Below are positions 41,079 to 49,667 of a DNA stretch of 64,000 bases, one piece after another. A program made the translations under genes and the position numbers. This DNA is from Piscinibacterium candidicorallinum (GTDB lineage: Bacteria; Pseudomonadota; Gammaproteobacteria; Burkholderiales; Burkholderiaceae_C): positions 2,728,001 through 2,792,000 of the forward strand of contig NZ_CP180191.1 of assembly GCF_047549485.1 (NCBI RefSeq), in the 5' to 3' direction. Position 1 is the stretch's first letter. Every line of letters starts with the position of its first letter. The notes under the pieces were generated by a model, which was not told where the DNA came from, ran no database searches, and saw only the letters and a program-made list of their open reading frames with translations.

Positions 41079-42134
41079 ATGATGCCCCTGAGCTTGCGCA
41101 AGAACACAGCGGCCACTCGAACCGCGGTACTCGGCGTTGCGCTTCTGCTGACAGGTTGCGGCGGCGGTAGCTCAAGCAGCCCACCGGCCAGCCCGCCCTC
41201 ATCTCCCCCGCCGGTCAGCCCGCCCCCGCCGCCCACCGTGCCCTTAGGCACTTTGGTGACGAGCGTACCGGCGCCCAACTACTCAGTCAGCGGCCGAGAC
41301 CCAGCATTGTCGGCTGGCCTCGAGGCGCAGTTGCTCTGGATCAACGACAACCGGCAGCGCTGTGGCTTCGGCCAGCTGGCACAGAACCCAGCGCTGGATC
41401 AGGCCTCTCAGGACCACGCAAACTACCTGCTCACGAACTTCGTCACGACGCACCAGCAAGACCCTACTAGGCAAGGGTTCACAGGGGTATGGCCCTGGGA
41501 TCGTGCGCAGTTCCGTAGCTATGGCAGTACGTACGTCACTGAAAACGTGGTGGGTGATGGCTCCGTAAACCTAAGCCCAAACACTGAGGGATATTCACAG
41601 GGCCTCGGCGCCGCGTCCTACCATGCGCTTTCCACCTTTGGACCATGGCTAGACGTAGGCATCGCCGTCTCTGGTGTCTCCCAAAACTCTCGTTGGGGTG
41701 TCCAGATGTTTGGTAGTCGATCCAGCACTTCACAGCTACTCGCGGGCGATGCGCTTGCAACGTTCCCTTGCGAAGGCACTGTTCTTGAGCGGCCTAACCA
41801 CAGCGTCGAAACCCCCTCGCCCTTCGCCGGTACAGGGCGCCAGGACTTCAGCTTTGGTCACCCGCTCATAGCAATGGTGCGCATGGGCCAAACGCTGGTT
41901 GTCGATAGCTGGACCCTGACTCGTCAGGGCGACAGCACGCCGCTGGCGAACTGGCGCATCCTTACCGCTGCGAACGACCCGAATCGCCTGCTCAGGCCCC
42001 ATCAAGCAGTGCTAATCCCTGACCAACCTATGGTGCGTGGCGCCACGTATGTGGTGCGCATCCGAGGCACGAACAATGGCCAGGCATTCGATCGGACTTA
42101 CACCTTCAGCCAAGATCCAAACGGACGGCGCTAG
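41079..42134 (+). CDS. CAP-domain (SCP/PR-1) lipoprotein
   Basis: 351 residues. A type II signal peptide with lipobox LLLTGC is followed by a serine/proline-rich linker of about 40 residues, then a CAP domain (LLWINDNRQRCGFGQLAQNP, LDQASQDHANYLLTN, YVTENV) and a C-terminal Ig-like domain. Bacterial CAP proteins are extracellular and often of unknown role. AAGGAAAGG precedes two adjacent ATG codons. It is the last element gene before the attachment site, so it may be cargo. Confidence 0.8.
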   Translation: MMPLSLRKNTAATRTAVLGVALLLTGCGGGSSSSPPASPPSSPPPVSPPPPPTVPLGTLVTSVPAPNYSVSGRDPALSAGLEAQLLWINDNRQRCGFGQLAQNPALDQASQDHANYLLTNFVTTHQQDPTRQGFTGVWPWDRAQFRSYGSTYVTENVVGDGSVNLSPNTEGYSQGLGAASYHALSTFGPWLDVGIAVSGVSQNSRWGVQMFGSRSSTSQLLAGDALATFPCEGTVLERPNHSVETPSPFAGTGRQDFSFGHPLIAMVRMGQTLVVDSWTLTRQGDSTPLANWRILTAANDPNRLLRPHQAVLIPDQPMVRGATYVVRIRGTNNGQAFDRTYTFSQDPNGRR

Positions 42135-42323
42135 GGCAAGTCTCAATGCAGGTTGAGAACGGCTTACCCCGCCAACAGCACAGCCGAACGAGTCCAAACT
42201 TTGTCTCACGTTGCTCCGCAATTTTCTTCCTAGCTAGGGGAACAAATCACATGAAAACGCCGGATTGCGGAGCGCCAAAACTCGCTAACACCATGATTTA
42301 TATGAACTTTCTCGCCGAAAGCG

Positions 42324-42373
<50 letters not shown>

Positions 42374-42379
42374 GATCCA

Positions 42380-42410
42380 ACGGCCCAGCACTGCTGGGCC
42401 GTTTTCTTTT
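42380..42410 (+). terminator. Rho-independent terminator after the tRNA-Met fragment
   Basis: CGGCCCAG-CACTG-CTGGGCCG followed by TTTTCTTTT. It is the terminator that originally followed the chromosomal tRNA-Met gene, supporting a chromosome junction here. Confidence 0.85.
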
Positions 42411-42921
42411 GCCGCACCGGGCAGCGCCTGCGCGCTGGACGATCTAGAGCTTGAAAGAGCCGGCTCTCAGGCCTGTCCGGGGTCGAGGAGCAAATTGCGC
42501 CAGTCATCAGCAGGGTACGAGCCCCGGAAGCGCCAGCAGACACAAACCGCTTCGCATCGCGGGGACGTTTTCGCCTTTGCACCGGTCATGGGCGCCCGCT
42601 GCCGCTGAGGATGCCCTCCAGCGCAAGTTCACCGCCCCCAAAAGCACCGGCGCCCGGACTGAGGCGCAAGCGCCCGCCCTGCGCCGCGCCAGACACGAAT
42701 GCTGATCTTGAGCTCCCGGTCGAGCCAGCGCCCCCTTTCGATACCTGCGGGAAGGCGTTGCCGGCCGTGCCGATCTCGCCGAAATCCTGCAGTTCACGCG
42801 CCCGCAGGTGCAGTTCGTCGCAATCGGGCTGCATGCAAGGCGCCCCTTGCCCACAATGCCATCCATCGACACACACAACACGTCGACGCAAGTACCGAAA
42901 CACCACCGCTAGGAGCCCAAC
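42411..42921. other. Junction region with a degraded tRNA-Met 3' copy
   Basis: At 42504-42538 the sequence resembles the tRNA-Met 3' end in degraded form (TCATCAGCAGG ... GAAGCGCCAGCA). It is followed by a GC-rich segment and GTTTTCG that echo a terminator. The rest of the stretch has no supported gene. Confidence 0.4.
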
Positions 42922-43203
42922 ATGACCACCAAGATCGACACCCTGAGCTACACCACCATCGGCGCCCTGATGCTCGCCGCAACGATCACCGCAGCCGTCG
43001 GCGGCGTGATGACCATCACCAAGGACGAGCCGGTTGTGCGTCTGGACACCGTGACCGTGGTGGCCAAGCGCGAGACCGCTGCGCCGCAAGTGGCCCGCCT
43101 GGACACGGTGACCATCACCGCCAAGCGCATCGCTCCCGAGACCACCGTGGCCGGTGGCTCGATGCTGGCGGCCAAGAACGTCGCCGCACCGGTCAAGCTC
43201 TGA
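42922..43203 (+). CDS. Small membrane protein with repeated RLDTVT motif
   Basis: 93 residues. One transmembrane helix (IGALMLAATITAAVGGVM) and then two near-identical units, VRLDTVTVVAKRE and ARLDTVTITAKRI. AGGAG precedes the ATG. Such short proteins with a VTVxAKR motif occur in Burkholderiales, with unknown function. First gene on the chromosomal side. Confidence 0.55.
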   Translation: MTTKIDTLSYTTIGALMLAATITAAVGGVMTITKDEPVVRLDTVTVVAKRETAAPQVARLDTVTITAKRIAPETTVAGGSMLAAKNVAAPVKL

Positions 43204-43347
43204 TTCCAGCTGCCAGCCGAGGCCTCCGGCTCCGGCAGCGGCTGGCGCACAGCACGACAAGGATTCACCGCGTCAGATCCAGACAACAAGCAGAAGCACT
43301 CTCCTCCCCAAAAGAACTCCGCTAGTCATCTCCTCAGAAGCAACTTT

Positions 43348-43376
43348 GGCCCACTTCGGTGGGCCGCTTTGTTTGT
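43348..43376 (+). terminator. Probable terminator
   Basis: GGCCCAC-TTCG-GTGGGCC (43348-43365) followed by a T-rich GCTTTGTTTG. Sits between the small membrane gene and the oppositely oriented AraC gene. Confidence 0.65.
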
Positions 43377-43415
43377 GCTTTGAAGTCTGCAGTGCCGGCT
43401 CGAGTGAAACTGAAC

Positions 43416-44276
43416 TCACGTAGCTCGGGAACCCGCGAGCCGGTAACCACGCGGCGTTTGACGAACGCGGAGCTTGAACTGCGTATTGAAGTGAGACAAC
43501 GTGGAAAAGCCGCACACCGCGGCAATCCGCGCAACAGGTTGGTCAGACTGTCTCAGCAGCACGCAGGCCTGCGCAACCCGCAAATCGTTCAGATACACCG
43601 TGAATGGCTTACCGACCAGGCGCTTGAACGCGCGCGGGAAAGAAGCTGGGCTGACGTGTAGCACCGCGGCAGCTTCATGCACAGTGATCTCGGTGGCGAG
43701 CCGGTCTCGGATCCAACGCAGCAGGGTATCGATACGCCGCTGCTGGGCCGCGTCAGGCGAGTGCAGGACTGCACGAGAACCCAGCGCTTGGCAGGTGCCG
43801 AGATCACGGCTTCGTGCCACCCAATACTCAAGCAACTGCAGGGCCGCAGCCAGCTGAGACAGGCCCTTTGCCGCAAAAACCTGATCGAAGAGCGCTTGAA
43901 CCTCGCGCGTGGCAGAACCGATCAGTTGCCAGCCGCTCGCTGATGAAAGCACGCCGTCTATGTCATGGTGCCATTCCGCAAGCCGCCTGAGTTCAGGCGC
44001 AATCTGCAACTGCACAACCCGAGCTCTCACGGGGTGATCGGCGAACCCTGTACTGCTCCACACGTGCGGCACCCTCGGCGTAACCATGACCAGATCGCCA
44101 GCCTCAAAGGGTTCGACTGTCTCGCCCACGACGCGGACGCCATTGCCCCGCGTGATCCATGTGAACTCGATGTGATCGTGAGCATGCAGGGGGCCGGCAA
44201 ATGCGGCGAGCTGCAAGTCAAGTACGCGCACAGCTCCTGTCGTCGGGGGCGGGACTGACTCCCAAACAGCCTTCAA
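43416..44276 (-). CDS. AraC-family transcriptional regulator
   Basis: 286 residues. The N-terminal cupin-like sensing domain (HAHDHIEFTWITRGNGVRV, VTPRVPHVW) precedes two helix-turn-helix motifs near the C-terminus (ITVHEAAAVLHVSPASFPRAF and VARIAAVCGFSTLSHFNTQF). It is divergent from the glycan operon and probably controls it in response to a sugar. The region between the two starts is about 105 bases. Confidence 0.9.
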   Translation of the reverse strand: MKAVWESVPPPTTGAVRVLDLQLAAFAGPLHAHDHIEFTWITRGNGVRVVGETVEPFEAGDLVMVTPRVPHVWSSTGFADHPVRARVVQLQIAPELRRLAEWHHDIDGVLSSASGWQLIGSATREVQALFDQVFAAKGLSQLAAALQLLEYWVARSRDLGTCQALGSRAVLHSPDAAQQRRIDTLLRWIRDRLATEITVHEAAAVLHVSPASFPRAFKRLVGKPFTVYLNDLRVAQACVLLRQSDQPVARIAAVCGFSTLSHFNTQFKLRVRQTPRGYRLAGSRAT

Positions 44277-44381
44277 TTTGCACTCGGTTTCTCAGAGAGG
44301 TAAGAAAACAGTCGCTTCAGGTTGATTCTCACACAGCTAATGCGGGCTGTGGGGACACACTGTCGGGCCATGATCTGCGCC

Positions 44382-46076
44382 ATGCAACGTTCACGAGTCA
44401 CCCCGGCTCAGCCCGGCCCGGATTCAGGCCGGCTACCGAGCTGGTGGCAAGGCGGGGTCATCTATCAGGTGTACCTGCGCTCGTTTCAGGACAGCAATGG
44501 CGATGGCATTGGAGACCTTCGCGGGCTGCTGTCCCGCCTGCCCTACATCGCATCGCTTGGCGTCGATGGCCTCTGGATCTGTCCGTTCTTCCCGAGTCCG
44601 ATGCGCGACTTTGGCTACGACGTATCCGACTTCTGCGGCGTGGACCCGCAATTCGGCAGTCTGGACGACTTCGACCGCGTCGTGCATCGAGCGCACGCAC
44701 TCGGCCTGCGTGTGATCATCGACCAGGTCTGGAGCCATACCGCCGCAGAGCACCCCTGGTTTGCGCAGAGCCGAAGCGATCGCACCAACCCCAAGGCGGA
44801 CTGGTACGTCTGGGCGCAGCCGAAGCCCGACGGCAGCCCGCCCAACAACTGGCTGAGCTGGATGGGCGGCCCGGCCTGGCAGTGGGAACCTCGACGGAGG
44901 CAGTACTACCTGCACAACTTTCTGCCAGCCATGCCCGACCTGAACTTCCACAATCCGGACGTCCAGGATGCGATCCTGCAAGTCGCCCGGTTCTGGCTGG
45001 ACCGCGGCGTCGATGGCTTCCGCCTCGACACCGCAAACCTCTACGCACATGACCCGCAGCTGCGCGACAACGGGGCGCTGCCGCCTGAGTCGCGGGGCGA
45101 TAGCCCGGTGCTGATGCAGGACCACGCCTACACCATGAACCAGCCGGAATCGCTGGCGTTTCTGCAGCGCCTTCGCGCGCTCATGGACACCTATACGGAT
45201 CGAATGACTGTGGGCGAAATCGGTGGCAGTCAAGCGCTGAGCACCATGCAGACCTATACCCGGGGCGTGGATGCACTACACACGGCGTACTCATTTGCAT
45301 TCCTGGGCGGGCGTCCGGACGCTGCGGCCGTCGCTGAGCAGCTCCGACCCTGGTCCGAAGACGCCGGATGGCCCTCCTGGGCGTTCTCGAATCACGATGC
45401 CCCGCGTGTTGCAACACGCTGGTCCGGACAGACGCAGCAGGCCTTCTCCTTCGGCGGGCAGACCCTTGCAGGGTCCACACCCGGCGCTAATCCACTGACC
45501 TGGATGGCTTTGTTGCTGGCATTGCGTGGCACGGTGTTCATTTACCAGGGCGAGGAGCTCGGTCTGCCCCAGAGCGAGGTGCCGTTCGAAGCCATGCGTG
45601 ACCCCTACGGCCTGGCCAACTGGCCACTGATTCCCGGACGCGACGGATGCAGAACCCCCATGCCCTGGGTGTGCGGCGCGCCGTACGCCGGCTTCAGTGA
45701 GCACGCACCGTGGCTGCCGGCGGACCCTGCTCACGCAGCGCTCGCTGTCGAGCAGCAGGATGCGGACCCGGACTCCATGCTCAATCAAACGCGCGCGCTG
45801 ATCACGCTGCGAAATGAACACCCAGCACTGCGCGTGGGCACATGCGAGGTGCTCGTCGCTGAGGGCGATGTGCTCTTCATCAAGCGGGCGCTCGGCAGGC
45901 ACACGGTGCTTGCTGCATTCAATCTGGGGCACACCCCCCAGGCGTGGCCGCCGGAGATGCAGGTTGGTACCCATGAACTGCTCTGGTCGACGCCCCGTCA
46001 CCTCGAGTCCCGGCAGGTTCTGCCTGCCGGTTGCGCACTCTTTCTCAATGTTTACCCATTGGACTCAAACCCATGA
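44382..46076 (+). CDS. GH13 alpha-glucosidase (oligo-1,6-glucosidase/maltase type)
   Basis: About 564 residues from the ATG at 44382; further in-frame ATGs lie at 44322 and 44370. The (beta/alpha)8 catalytic signatures of GH13 are complete: GVIYQVYLRSFQDSNGDGIG, DGFRLDTAN (nucleophile Asp), MTVGEIGG (acid/base Glu) and FSNHDAPR (third Asp). No signal peptide, so it is cytoplasmic and hydrolyses imported alpha-glucosides. The stop overlaps the next start (ATGA). Confidence 0.9.
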   Translation: MQRSRVTPAQPGPDSGRLPSWWQGGVIYQVYLRSFQDSNGDGIGDLRGLLSRLPYIASLGVDGLWICPFFPSPMRDFGYDVSDFCGVDPQFGSLDDFDRVVHRAHALGLRVIIDQVWSHTAAEHPWFAQSRSDRTNPKADWYVWAQPKPDGSPPNNWLSWMGGPAWQWEPRRRQYYLHNFLPAMPDLNFHNPDVQDAILQVARFWLDRGVDGFRLDTANLYAHDPQLRDNGALPPESRGDSPVLMQDHAYTMNQPESLAFLQRLRALMDTYTDRMTVGEIGGSQALSTMQTYTRGVDALHTAYSFAFLGGRPDAAAVAEQLRPWSEDAGWPSWAFSNHDAPRVATRWSGQTQQAFSFGGQTLAGSTPGANPLTWMALLLALRGTVFIYQGEELGLPQSEVPFEAMRDPYGLANWPLIPGRDGCRTPMPWVCGAPYAGFSEHAPWLPADPAHAALAVEQQDADPDSMLNQTRALITLRNEHPALRVGTCEVLVAEGDVLFIKRALGRHTVLAAFNLGHTPQAWPPEMQVGTHELLWSTPRHLESRQVLPAGCALFLNVYPLDSNP

Positions 46077-46885
46077 CACCGCTGGATATCGATAGCCCCT
46101 ACCCGCTGACTGCTGAGCAGGTGGCCAAGTTCCGCCGTGATGGCTTCATCAAACTCAAAGACGTGCTAAGTGACGAGGTGCTGGATACCTTCGGGAGCGA
46201 AATCACCCGGCTGACCATCGACTTGAATACCGAGCAGCGGCCGATCGAGGAGCGCAGCACCTATGACAAGGCCTTTCTGCAGGTCATGAATCTCTGGGAA
46301 CAGAGCCCGCTGGTGGGCCGCTTTGTCATGGGGCAGCGGCTGGCGCGCATTGCAGCCGAGCTGCTTGAAGTCTCTGGAGTACGGCTCTATCACGACCAGT
46401 CTCTCTACAAGGAGCCGGGTGGGGGCATCACCCCTGCGCACGCCGACCAGTACTACTGGCCGCTGGCCAGTGATCGCACCGTCACGGCATGGATCCCCTT
46501 ACAGCCTGTGCCTATCAACATGGGACCACTCGGCTTCTATGCACGCAGCCAGTCTGTGTCCTTCGGTCGAGACCTCGGCATTTCGGACGAAAGCGAGGAG
46601 AAGATCACCGAGAACATGCAGCGCCACGGCTTCGAGTTCGTGTCCGGGTCATTCGAGCTCGGCGAGGTCAGCTTTCATCTTGGCTGGACCTTCCACAAGG
46701 CCGGTGCGAATGTCAGCACGCAGGCCCGGTCGGTCATGACCATCATCTACATGGACGCCGATATGCGCCTGGTTCCCGCACTCAATCCGGTTCAGGTCAA
46801 TGACCGCGACCAGTGGTGCCCAGGCGCACGCGAAGGAGACGTGATCAACACCCGCAAGAACCCGGTCGTCTGGAGTCGCGCATGA
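46073..46885 (+). CDS. Phytanoyl-CoA dioxygenase (PhyH) family protein
   Basis: 270 residues. It carries the PhyH iron(II)/2-oxoglutarate dioxygenase pattern: the HxD pair in HADQYYW and a distal histidine near SFHLGWTFHKAG, with the 2-oxoglutarate-binding arginine downstream. The opening FRRDGFIKLKDVLS is typical. Being embedded by overlaps between two amylase-family genes, its substrate is probably a sugar derivative or glycoside rather than a fatty acyl-CoA; that is inference. Confidence 0.85.
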   Translation: MTPLDIDSPYPLTAEQVAKFRRDGFIKLKDVLSDEVLDTFGSEITRLTIDLNTEQRPIEERSTYDKAFLQVMNLWEQSPLVGRFVMGQRLARIAAELLEVSGVRLYHDQSLYKEPGGGITPAHADQYYWPLASDRTVTAWIPLQPVPINMGPLGFYARSQSVSFGRDLGISDESEEKITENMQRHGFEFVSGSFELGEVSFHLGWTFHKAGANVSTQARSVMTIIYMDADMRLVPALNPVQVNDRDQWCPGAREGDVINTRKNPVVWSRA

Positions 46886-48795
46886 AGCGGCTGGCGCGAC
46901 TCTGCTTGGTGTGGCTTGCCGCCCTCTCACTTCAGGCCACGGTACACGCCGCGGCGCCGCAGATCGAAGCGGTCGAGCCACCGCACTGGTGGGTCGGGTT
47001 CGCCGAATCCCGGCTGCAGCTGCTGGTTTACGGGCCGGATATTGCCAAAGCCAAGGTATCGGTTGCAGGGGCCGGCTGGAGGCTTGAGCGCGTTGAACGT
47101 AGTGACAGCGCCAACCACCTGTTCCTGCACCTTGTGATCGCACGCTCGGCCACGCCAGGCCCGCGCGAACTGATCATCTCGCATGACGGCGTTCTGCACC
47201 GCCACCCCTTTCTCCTCAAGGCACGCGAACCTGGCTCGGCGCAGCGCCGTGGCTTTGACGGCAGCGACGTCATTCTCAACCTGATGCCCGATCGCTTCGC
47301 CAACGGCAACCCGGCCAATGACACGGTGCCGGGCATGGGCGACCCCGTGAACCGGTCTGCACCCGGCGGACGGCACGGTGGTGACTTGCAAGGCGTGATG
47401 GATCGCCTGGACTACCTCAGCGGCATGGGCTTCACCGCGCTCTGGATGACGCCCATCCTGGAGAACAGACAGGCCGCCTATTCCTATCACGGCTATGCCG
47501 CGACCGACCTCTACCGGGTTGATCCCCGCCTAGGGACACTCGACGACTACAGGCGCCTCGGCGCAGAAGCACGCCGACGCGGCATGGGGCTGATCCAGGA
47601 CGCCGTGCCCAACCACATCGGCGATGGCCATCGCTGGCTGCGTGATCCGCCCACGCGCGACTGGCTCCACCCCGCCCCGCCGCGGGCACCGCTGACCAAT
47701 CATGGCCGCACGAGCATCCGGGACCCCTACGCGGTCCGCAGCGACCGGGATCGCTTCACGCAAGGCTGGTTTGCACCGAGCATGCCGGATCTCAATGCCT
47801 CCCAACCTCTGGTCGCGCAGTACCTCGAACAGGCCACGCTCTGGTGGATCGAAGAAGTCGGTCTGATGGGCCTGCGCGTTGACACGTGGAGCTACTCGGA
47901 TGCGGCCTTCCTTTCACGCTGGGCAGCGCGACTGCGCCGCGAGTATCCCCATCTGGGCATCGTCGGCGAGGAGTGGAGCCTGAACCCGGTGGTTGTCGCG
48001 GCCTGGCAAGGTGGCAATCCTCTATTCGGTAAGCCACGCGGGCTGGCGTCCCAGGTGCCCGCAGACACCACGCGGCCGACCGTGCCCAGCCTGATGGACT
48101 TTCCCTTGCACGACACCTTGCGGCGCGCCCTCGTGGAGCCGGAAAGTTGGGGCACAGGCTGGGTTCGACTCTACGAGTTCATGGTGAATGATCGCCTCTA
48201 TGCCGATGCTGGCAAGCTCGTGCTCTTTGACGGCAATCATGATGTTCCGCGGTTAGCGCCTGCCTTGAACCACGACCCCGCGCTGCAGAAGATGGCGCTG
48301 GCATTCGTGCTCACCACACGACGCATTCCCCAGCTCTACTACGGTGTTGAAGTGATGCTCGACAGCCCCAGGACGCATGACGCCTTTGATCTGTTCCGCG
48401 CCGACTTCCCAGGGGGCTGGCCGGACGATCCGGTGGACGCAGTCACAGGCAAAGGACTGAATGCCGCGCAAGCTGATCTCCAGCAATGGCTCAGGCGTGT
48501 CATGGTCTGGAGAAAGTCTCAACCCTCCCTCCACCGTGGCCAGCTCACGCACTTTCTGCCCGAGGACGGCACCTACGTCTTTGTCCGCCATCTCCCGGGG
48601 GCGTCGTCGGTCATGGTCGCCTTCAACAAGGCCGACCAGCCCCGTAGGCTGAACATGGGCCGGTTCCGCAGTGCGCTGCCCCTGCCCAATCAGGCCATCG
48701 ACATCACGACCGGCGAAGCGCTGGATTTGCGAAGCGAGTTGCCGTTGCCGGCCAGAGGCGTGCGCATCATTGGGTTCAGCAAAGGTTCCCGGTGA
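46882..48795 (+). CDS. Secreted GH13 cyclomaltodextrinase/neopullulanase-like enzyme
   Basis: 637 residues from the ATG overlapping the previous stop. A Sec signal peptide (MKRLARLCLVW ... VHAAAP) is followed by a cyclomaltodextrinase N-terminal beta domain, then the GH13 barrel with VILNLMPDRFANGN, GLRVDTWSY (Asp), GIVGEEWS (Glu) and FDGNHDVPR (Asp). Likely periplasmic, producing short malto-oligosaccharides for the cytoplasmic GH13 enzyme. Confidence 0.9.
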   Translation: MKRLARLCLVWLAALSLQATVHAAAPQIEAVEPPHWWVGFAESRLQLLVYGPDIAKAKVSVAGAGWRLERVERSDSANHLFLHLVIARSATPGPRELIISHDGVLHRHPFLLKAREPGSAQRRGFDGSDVILNLMPDRFANGNPANDTVPGMGDPVNRSAPGGRHGGDLQGVMDRLDYLSGMGFTALWMTPILENRQAAYSYHGYAATDLYRVDPRLGTLDDYRRLGAEARRRGMGLIQDAVPNHIGDGHRWLRDPPTRDWLHPAPPRAPLTNHGRTSIRDPYAVRSDRDRFTQGWFAPSMPDLNASQPLVAQYLEQATLWWIEEVGLMGLRVDTWSYSDAAFLSRWAARLRREYPHLGIVGEEWSLNPVVVAAWQGGNPLFGKPRGLASQVPADTTRPTVPSLMDFPLHDTLRRALVEPESWGTGWVRLYEFMVNDRLYADAGKLVLFDGNHDVPRLAPALNHDPALQKMALAFVLTTRRIPQLYYGVEVMLDSPRTHDAFDLFRADFPGGWPDDPVDAVTGKGLNAAQADLQQWLRRVMVWRKSQPSLHRGQLTHFLPEDGTYVFVRHLPGASSVMVAFNKADQPRRLNMGRFRSALPLPNQAIDITTGEALDLRSELPLPARGVRIIGFSKGSR

Positions 48796-49667
48796 GGCTG
48801 CGCAAGGACATGAATCTGGGCACGCTGCTTGCGCTGCCGCCAACATCAAGCGCATGGCGCAGCACGCTCGATGAACAGCTGCACATGCTTCGCGAGCAGG
48901 GCTACGAAGGAGCCCAGTCCTGGAGCGACTTTGACCGTATCCATCGTGCGGGCCTCTTGCCCCTGGGCATGGCGCGCGCCACGGTGCCCGCCGAGCTGGA
49001 TGAGATTGCTCGCCGCCACCGTGACCTCGGTGTCGCATTCACCAATCTGCACCTCGGAACCGGCTTCGAATCCGACGACGCGATGGACACGCTCGCAGAC
49101 GCCTTGCTCAATGCGCAGGCGCGCCACGGCCATGTTCTGCTGGTGGAGACCCACCGCGCCACCGTCACGCAGGACATCTGGCGCACCTGCCGCTGGATCG
49201 AGCGCTTTCCGGCGTTGCGCTTCACGGCCGATCTGAGCCACTGGTACACCGGACACGAGATGATCTACGGCGGAGAGTTCGAGGCGCGTCGGCGCATGCT
49301 GGCGCCCGTACTTCAGCGGACCACCGCCATCCAGGGCCGCATCGGCAACAGCGGCTGCATCCAGTGTCCGCTCGATGCCCCGGGCGATCAGCTGTCGCAC
49401 TTCCAAGCGCTTTGGACCGAGGCCTGCGCCGGATTCCTTGACCAGGCGCAGCCCGGAGATGTCCTGAGCTTTGCACCCGAGCTGCTACCCATGGCCGTCG
49501 GCGATCCGCCCTTCTGGCTCCACTATCAGCAGAACCAGCGCGTTGTCGATGCAGACGACTGGACGCGCGAGCCGTCGGATCGCTTTGCCGACGCACAAGC
49601 GTTGTGGTCCATCGCTCAGGCCTGCTTTGCCGCCGCCCGTTCACGTCAGGAGCCGTGCCATGCATGA
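48792..49667 (+). CDS. Sugar phosphate isomerase/epimerase (xylose-isomerase-like TIM barrel)
   Basis: 291 residues from a GTG overlapping the previous stop (GTGA); an ATG at 48810 is the alternative. Barrel features include the metal-ligand strands LVETHRATVT, LRFTADLSHW and GRIGNSGC. Such AP-endonuclease-2-fold proteins act on sugars, keto-sugars or inositols. Coupled position suggests it processes a sugar released by the neighbouring hydrolases. Confidence 0.75.
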   Translation: MRLRKDMNLGTLLALPPTSSAWRSTLDEQLHMLREQGYEGAQSWSDFDRIHRAGLLPLGMARATVPAELDEIARRHRDLGVAFTNLHLGTGFESDDAMDTLADALLNAQARHGHVLLVETHRATVTQDIWRTCRWIERFPALRFTADLSHWYTGHEMIYGGEFEARRRMLAPVLQRTTAIQGRIGNSGCIQCPLDAPGDQLSHFQALWTEACAGFLDQAQPGDVLSFAPELLPMAVGDPPFWLHYQQNQRVVDADDWTREPSDRFADAQALWSIAQACFAAARSRQEPCHA

